NCBI RefSeq assembly: GCF_964199755.1
Contig: NC_133897.1
Coordinates: 116,135,579 to 116,199,578, forward strand
DNA length: 64,000 nucleotides
Origin: Larus michahellis
Lineage: Eukaryota; Chordata; Aves; Charadriiformes; Laridae
Reading direction: 5' to 3'
The notes under the pieces are model-generated. The model made no database searches. It saw only the letters and a list, made by a program, of their open reading frames with translations, and was not told the origin of the DNA. Position 1 is the stretch's first letter, and the number at the start of each line of letters is the position of its first letter. A program made the position numbers and the translations under genes. Below are positions 62,478 to 64,000 of the stretch, in pieces.

Positions 62478-62688
62478 AGAAGTGAGTATCAGTGGGATCA
62501 CAGACACCGAAGAAGAAAGAGTTAAAGAAAGTGCTGCATACGTTGCCCAGAGGAACCTTTTTGCCACAGGTGAAGGAGTTAGCGTCAGCAAGGTGGCCAA
62601 GTCGACTTCTGAAGAGGAACGTCATGAAAAAAAATCAAGGAAAGTAGCAATCCGGGAGTCTGCTGAACGCGTGGCCCTGAAGAAAACG
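62478..62688 (+). CDS. MYOM1: Myomesin-1, third coding exon
   Basis: 211-nt exon: acceptor TTCTTTCAG at 62477, donor ACG|GTAAAA after 62688. It joins in phase 2 (CG|A, Arg) and leaves in phase 0. It encodes 70 residues, EVSISGITDTEEERVKESAA onward, through AQRNLF, a Ser/Lys-rich linker and EKKSRKVAIRESAERVALKK-T. The SGITDTEEER and KKSRKV(A/V)IRE blocks are diagnostic for MYOM1. The segment is strongly charged and probably helical, just before the first Ig-type (My) domain. Coding total in the window is 428+138+211 = 777 nt, 259 codons, in one continuous frame. The remaining exons (Ig and fibronectin-III domains) lie beyond base 64000. Confidence 0.95.
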
Positions 62689-63279
62689 GTAAAAGAGTAG
62701 AAATGAACACTTAGGCTGTAAACAGCGTGGGTCTTTTTTGTTTGGTGGTTGTAACAGGCCTAGCACAACAGGGCCCTGATTTACACCACAGGCAAACACA
62801 ATAACGGTAGTAAAAACCAAAGTATTTTCAATGGAAGTATTTTCAGTGACTTAAAGTCTTGGTGTCAGGTGGTTAAGAAAAGAGGTTCAGTGCCTGAGGT
62901 AGGCACCAGGAATGCTTCTGTTGTGATGGGAGAGAGGGAGGGAGAAAGGGGCTGGAGAACACTCTTTGGTGGTGCCCACACCTAGTTAAATCCACAGCAT
63001 CCTTCGCCTGAATGAGGCGGCAGTTGCTGACAGAGAAGAAAGGTGGTTATCTTGACAATACAGAGGTGATGGGGTAATTTCTGGACTTTTATGGCCTGGG
63101 AACAAGCTTGTCCAAAGTGTTTACCTCAGTTTTAATCACAGGGTGTAAATTAGGGAGGGAATTGCCAAAGACATCTGGAACTGAATCTCTAATTGTGGGT
63201 AGCTTTGATATTGTTGTGCAACTTCTTAAAATGAATACTCAGAGGATAGTTACAAATATGTTATGACCAGACTGGCAGA

Positions 63280-63700
63280 ATATATCAACTGCAAACGTGT
63301 TTCATTTAGCAAATATATTAATGTTTTGAGCAGAAGAATTGGTGATATGCTTATAAAATATCCTCATGACATGAGGCTGGAAAGAGTGTAAACACTTTGA
63401 AGGACAAAGTAAAAATTCAAAATCATCTCAAAAATTGAGAAACAGTGAAGGTTAAATTTGATAACAACCAATGGAAATTACTGTGCGCAGAAGGAAAAGA
63501 ACAAGTAAACAAGAAATGCCTGGCTGGGTAGAAGTACTGGAGGATCTGGGAGTTATAAGAGGTCACAAATTTCATGTCAGTCAATTTAACGTCAGTCGTT
63601 GTATAAAAACAAATGCCATTCTAGAGTGTATTAACAAAAGTATTGTCATTAAAACCCAGAGGATTGTTATTTAATTGTGTTGGAGACTGTCAGACTACTC
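63280..63700 (+). repeat. Decayed CR1/L3-type LINE fragment
   Basis: Around 63535-63670 the text follows the old CR1 ORF2 pattern 'gatctgggagttataagagg', 'aatgccattctagagtgtat', 'aacaaaagtattgtcattaa' (LGV...HK..MS..., NAILECINKSIVIKT), with many substitutions. The upstream part (KIQN..KF..N...) is also consistent. Limits approximate. Confidence 0.5.
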
Positions 63701-63738
63701 TGATAATGAGTAGTTACTGTTTTATGAATGTTGAGGAC

Positions 63739-63764
63739 AAGTAGAACCTGTCCAGGTTCTACTT
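63739..63764. repeat. Perfect 12-bp inverted repeat
   Basis: Arms AAGTAGAACCTG and CAGGTTCTACTT with a two-base spacer, the same geometry as the inverted repeat at 39029-39054 but a different sequence. Confidence 0.85.
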
Positions 63765-63779
63765 TGTAAGGAAAAATTG

Positions 63780-63815
63780 TAGGGAAATTTGGTATTGTAA
63801 GGAAATTTGGTATTG
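63780..63815. repeat. 18-bp tandem duplication
   Basis: TAGGGAAATTTGGTATTG followed directly by TAAGGAAATTTGGTATTG, preceded by a partial unit at 63767-63779. Confidence 0.85.
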
Positions 63816-64000
63816 CGAAGTTCATAAAAGACTGAGGATTATGAAAGCTGTCTTCTATTAATAACCTTAATAAAGGGAACAGTAATTCTCCATATATGTG
63901 AAAGTTAGGGCAGAAAATAAATAGTTTAGCTTGCAGAAAGCAAGATTTATAGGATATTAGGAATTTTTTACAGGTCTGTGTATAGCTGAGCAGTTGAAAT

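Larger units (their letters stand above)
62689..64000 (+). other. MYOM1: MYOM1 intron, continues past window
   Basis: No further exon was recognised before the right edge. It contains an old CR1-type fragment (63280-63700), a perfect inverted repeat (63739-63764) and an 18-bp duplication (63780-63815). Confidence 0.75.

Noticed and set aside
62689-64000. A further MYOM1 exon in the last 1.3 kb
   Set aside because: The only open frame (63471-63674) matches a decayed CR1-type LINE rather than the expected start of the first Ig-type domain.

Overview
This window is from a bird nuclear genome. It has vertebrate exons with GT-AG introns, CpG-island promoters, and at least thirteen copies of the CR1 LINE with the typical avian 3' tail (ATTCTATG-type octamer repeats). 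CR1 subfamilies, nested insertions and solo LTR-like elements make up most of the recognisable non-genic sequence. The species cannot be named from the sequence alone.

Two protein-coding genes are supported, arranged head to head. On the minus strand is a complete non-muscle/smooth-muscle myosin regulatory light chain gene (MYL12A/B type, called MYL12A because of its neighbour). It has three coding exons (11915-11732, 11575-11414, 10417-10245) encoding 172 residues, a 3' UTR with two AATAAA signals near 9940-9960, and a probable non-coding first exon ending at 17912 inside a CpG island at about 17.5-18.45 kb. On the plus strand is the 5' part of MYOM1 (myomesin-1, sarcomeric M-band). Its coding exons lie at 48521-48948, 58127-58264 and 62478-62688, and the remaining exons (the Ig/Fn3 body) lie beyond the right edge. 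From memory, the same MYL12A/MYOM1 divergent order occurs on human 18p11.3.

Layout: 1-9.9 kb is intergenic, with two CR1 copies. 9.9-18.0 kb is MYL12A, with two CR1s in intron 1. 18.48-20.93 kb holds two copies of an LTR-like repeat just upstream of the MYL12A promoter; the second copy is split by a CR1. 21-44.7 kb is intergenic, with seven CR1s, a simple-repeat tract, a second compact CpG island (25.93-26.27 kb) carrying a strong minus-strand splice donor, and an old CR1 interrupted by a younger one (39.7-40.65 kb). At 44.74-44.96 kb a MEF2-like site, a CArG/TATA-like box, an MCAT motif and an ATG-free segment ending in a GTAAGT donor form a candidate MYOM1 promoter and first exon. 48.46-64 kb is the 5' part of MYOM1, with long introns containing decayed CR1-type fragments.

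The most notable observations are: (1) the candidate MYOM1 muscle promoter and untranslated exon; (2) a phased seven-residue repeat, about 14 units, filling most of the first MYOM1 coding exon; (3) the isolated CpG island with a minus-strand donor between two CR1s; and (4) the LTR pair beside the MYL12A promoter. I found no evidence of an undescribed multi-gene system, a CRISPR array, or a bacterial-type element.
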